Assembly: GCA_900555735.1 (NCBI GenBank)
Contig: USMI01000101.1
Location: forward strand, 1-6,821
Length of the DNA: 6,821 bases
Reading direction: 5' to 3'
Origin: an uncultured Eubacteriales bacterium
GTDB lineage: Bacteria > Bacillota > Clostridia > Oscillospirales > Oscillospiraceae
Position numbers and translations under genes: made by a program
Shown: one piece after another, positions 6,357 to 6,821 of the stretch
Position numbering within the stretch: position 1 is the first letter of the stretch
Layout: every line of letters starts with the position of its first letter
Notes under the pieces: generated by a model
What the model was told of the DNA's origin: nothing
Database searches by the model: none
Seen by the model: the letters and a program-made list of their open reading frames with translations, nothing else

Positions 6357-6376
6357 TTCACGTCTGCGGACGTGAA
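6357..6376. repeat. Hairpin 4
   Basis: TTCACGTC (6357-6364) pairs perfectly with GACGTGAA (6369-6376) around loop TGCG. TTTTT follows 11 bases later (6388-6392), too far for a standard terminator. Confidence 0.75.
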
Positions 6377-6407
6377 CTCTGCGAGGCTTTTTGACTTTCT
6401 AATGCTC

Positions 6408-6441
6408 GGAGCGCCGCCATTCCGGCGGTGCTCCTTTTTTT
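6408..6441 (+). terminator. Intrinsic terminator upstream of the last gene
   Basis: GGAGCGCCGCC (6408-6418) pairs with GGCGGTGCTCC (6424-6434) over 11 bp with one G-U pair, loop ATTCC, then seven T (6435-6441). It should end the ABC importer transcript. Its U-tract ends two bases before the next gene's ribosome binding site, so it could also work as an attenuator in that gene's leader. Confidence 0.88.
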
Positions 6442-6455
6442 CAGGAGGAACTTTT

Positions 6456-6821
6456 ATGCTTTCTCAATGGTTGCAGCAGGCCCAGAATGGCCGGAGCGTC
6501 TGGCTCAGCGACGTGCGGCAGGACTGTGAAGCGCTGCCGGAGCATGTGGCCGTCACCATGCAGCTGACGCTGACGGACGGCACCCGGCGTGACTTCTCCC
6601 TGCCCATCCCCCAGTGGGAGGGTGCGGAGCAGCGGCAGTTTGTGCAGCAGTACGTCACCGCCTGCGTGTTCAACACCCTGTCCGCCCTCAGCGGCCGGGA
6701 GCTGGCCTTCTATCTGGACCAGCGGGAGACGGAGGCCGTGGCCCTGCTGGGCGAATTGAACGACATCTTTCAGGTTCAAGAGACGGCCCGCAGCGGCTAT
6801 GGCAAGGTGATCAACATCGCC
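6456..6821 (+). CDS. Uncharacterised protein, N-terminal part (runs off right edge)
   Basis: An open frame of 122 codons with no stop before the window end. The start is well supported by AGGAGG at 6443-6448, seven bases upstream. The protein begins MLSQWLQQAQNGRSVWLSDVR. It has a probable beta-strand region at 31-49 (VAVTMQLTLTDGT, then RDFSLPIPQW), a helical stretch at 55-80 (QRQFVQQYVTACVFNTLSAL), an acidic helix at 87-105, and ends SGYGKVINIA. There is no signal peptide, membrane segment or catalytic motif I can name. It vaguely recalls Clostridia-restricted DUF proteins (possibly the DUF5716 group), but I cannot confirm that. Codon use matches the neighbours, so it is a real native gene. 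The terminator upstream separates it from the importer, and no clear promoter of its own is visible. Confidence 0.75.
   Translation, partial: MLSQWLQQAQNGRSVWLSDVRQDCEALPEHVAVTMQLTLTDGTRRDFSLPIPQWEGAEQRQFVQQYVTACVFNTLSALSGRELAFYLDQRETEAVALLGELNDIFQVQETARSGYGKVINIA

Larger units (their letters stand above)
6235..6390. repeat. Non-coding hairpin cluster (four stem-loops), possible interspersed palindromic element
   Basis: Between the ATPase stop and the terminator ahead of the next gene there is no supportable gene. Nearly every base to 6376 lies in or between four inverted repeats, listed separately. Only the last is followed by a short T-run (6388-6392), after a further small CTC-TGC-GAG turn at 6377-6385. 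A direct repeat CGAGAAG occurs at 6259-6265 and 6305-6311, after hairpin 1 and at the end of hairpin 2. The compact run of palindromes resembles REP/BOX-type dispersed elements or a structured RNA. I cannot tell which from a single copy. Confidence 0.55.

Noticed and set aside
4718..6361. 547-codon open frame on the minus strand, antisense to permease end and ATPase
   Set aside because: It lies opposite genes with clear permease and ATPase motifs. It is rich in His, Gln and Gly as expected from reversed GC-rich codons, and starts inside the hairpin cluster without a ribosome binding site.
6391..6396. TTGACT as a -35 box for the last gene
   Set aside because: The position 17 bases downstream is inside the GC-rich terminator stem and has no -10-like sequence.
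1..6821. CRISPR array, tRNA/rRNA, transposase, phage or defence genes
   Set aside because: No spaced direct repeats, no cloverleaf or rRNA sequence, and no such protein motifs on either strand.

Overview
The window looks like chromosomal DNA of a GC-rich anaerobic gut Firmicute. An Oscillospiraceae-type genome (Oscillibacter/Flavonifractor-like) is my best guess. The grounds are strong AGGAGG-type ribosome binding sites, a lipoprotein signal ending LAAC-GG, a consensus sigma-A promoter, U-tract terminators and a Clostridia-style two-domain permease. The assignment rests on style, not on a marker gene.

Layout. Positions 1-1892 hold a leftward gene set. Read from its 5' end it is an MgtC/SapB-family membrane protein, a cupin D-lyxose/D-mannose-type sugar isomerase, and a PfkB-family sugar kinase cut by the window edge. 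The isomerase and kinase overlap by 4 bases (ATGA), so they are probably translationally coupled. Positions 1893-2157 are an AT-rich divergent control region. It carries a perfect TTGACA-17-TATAAT promoter facing right, a weaker extended -10 promoter facing left, and a 14-base perfect palindrome matching the CcpA/LacI-family cre consensus, centred about 60 bases upstream of the predicted rightward start. Positions 2158-6232 hold a complete three-gene ABC importer: lipoprotein substrate-binding protein, fused two-domain permease, and ATPase with a C-terminal TOBE-type region. A strong hairpin-plus-U-tract lies between the binding-protein and permease genes and probably lowers expression of the membrane parts. 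Positions 6233-6455 are non-coding, with a dense run of four hairpins and then an intrinsic terminator that abuts the ribosome binding site of the last gene. Positions 6456-6821 are the start of an uncharacterised protein.

How the genes may work together. Importers of this shape are usually annotated as ferric-iron (Fbp/Afu) systems. The binding protein, however, lacks the adjacent-tyrosine iron site and has a His-Asp ... Glu pattern like the sugar-phosphate binder AfuA. Together with the cre-like site and the neighbouring sugar isomerase and kinase, this suggests a carbohydrate or sugar-phosphate uptake and entry module feeding fructose-6-phosphate. That is inference. I see no phage, CRISPR, tRNA/rRNA, transposase or defence genes.
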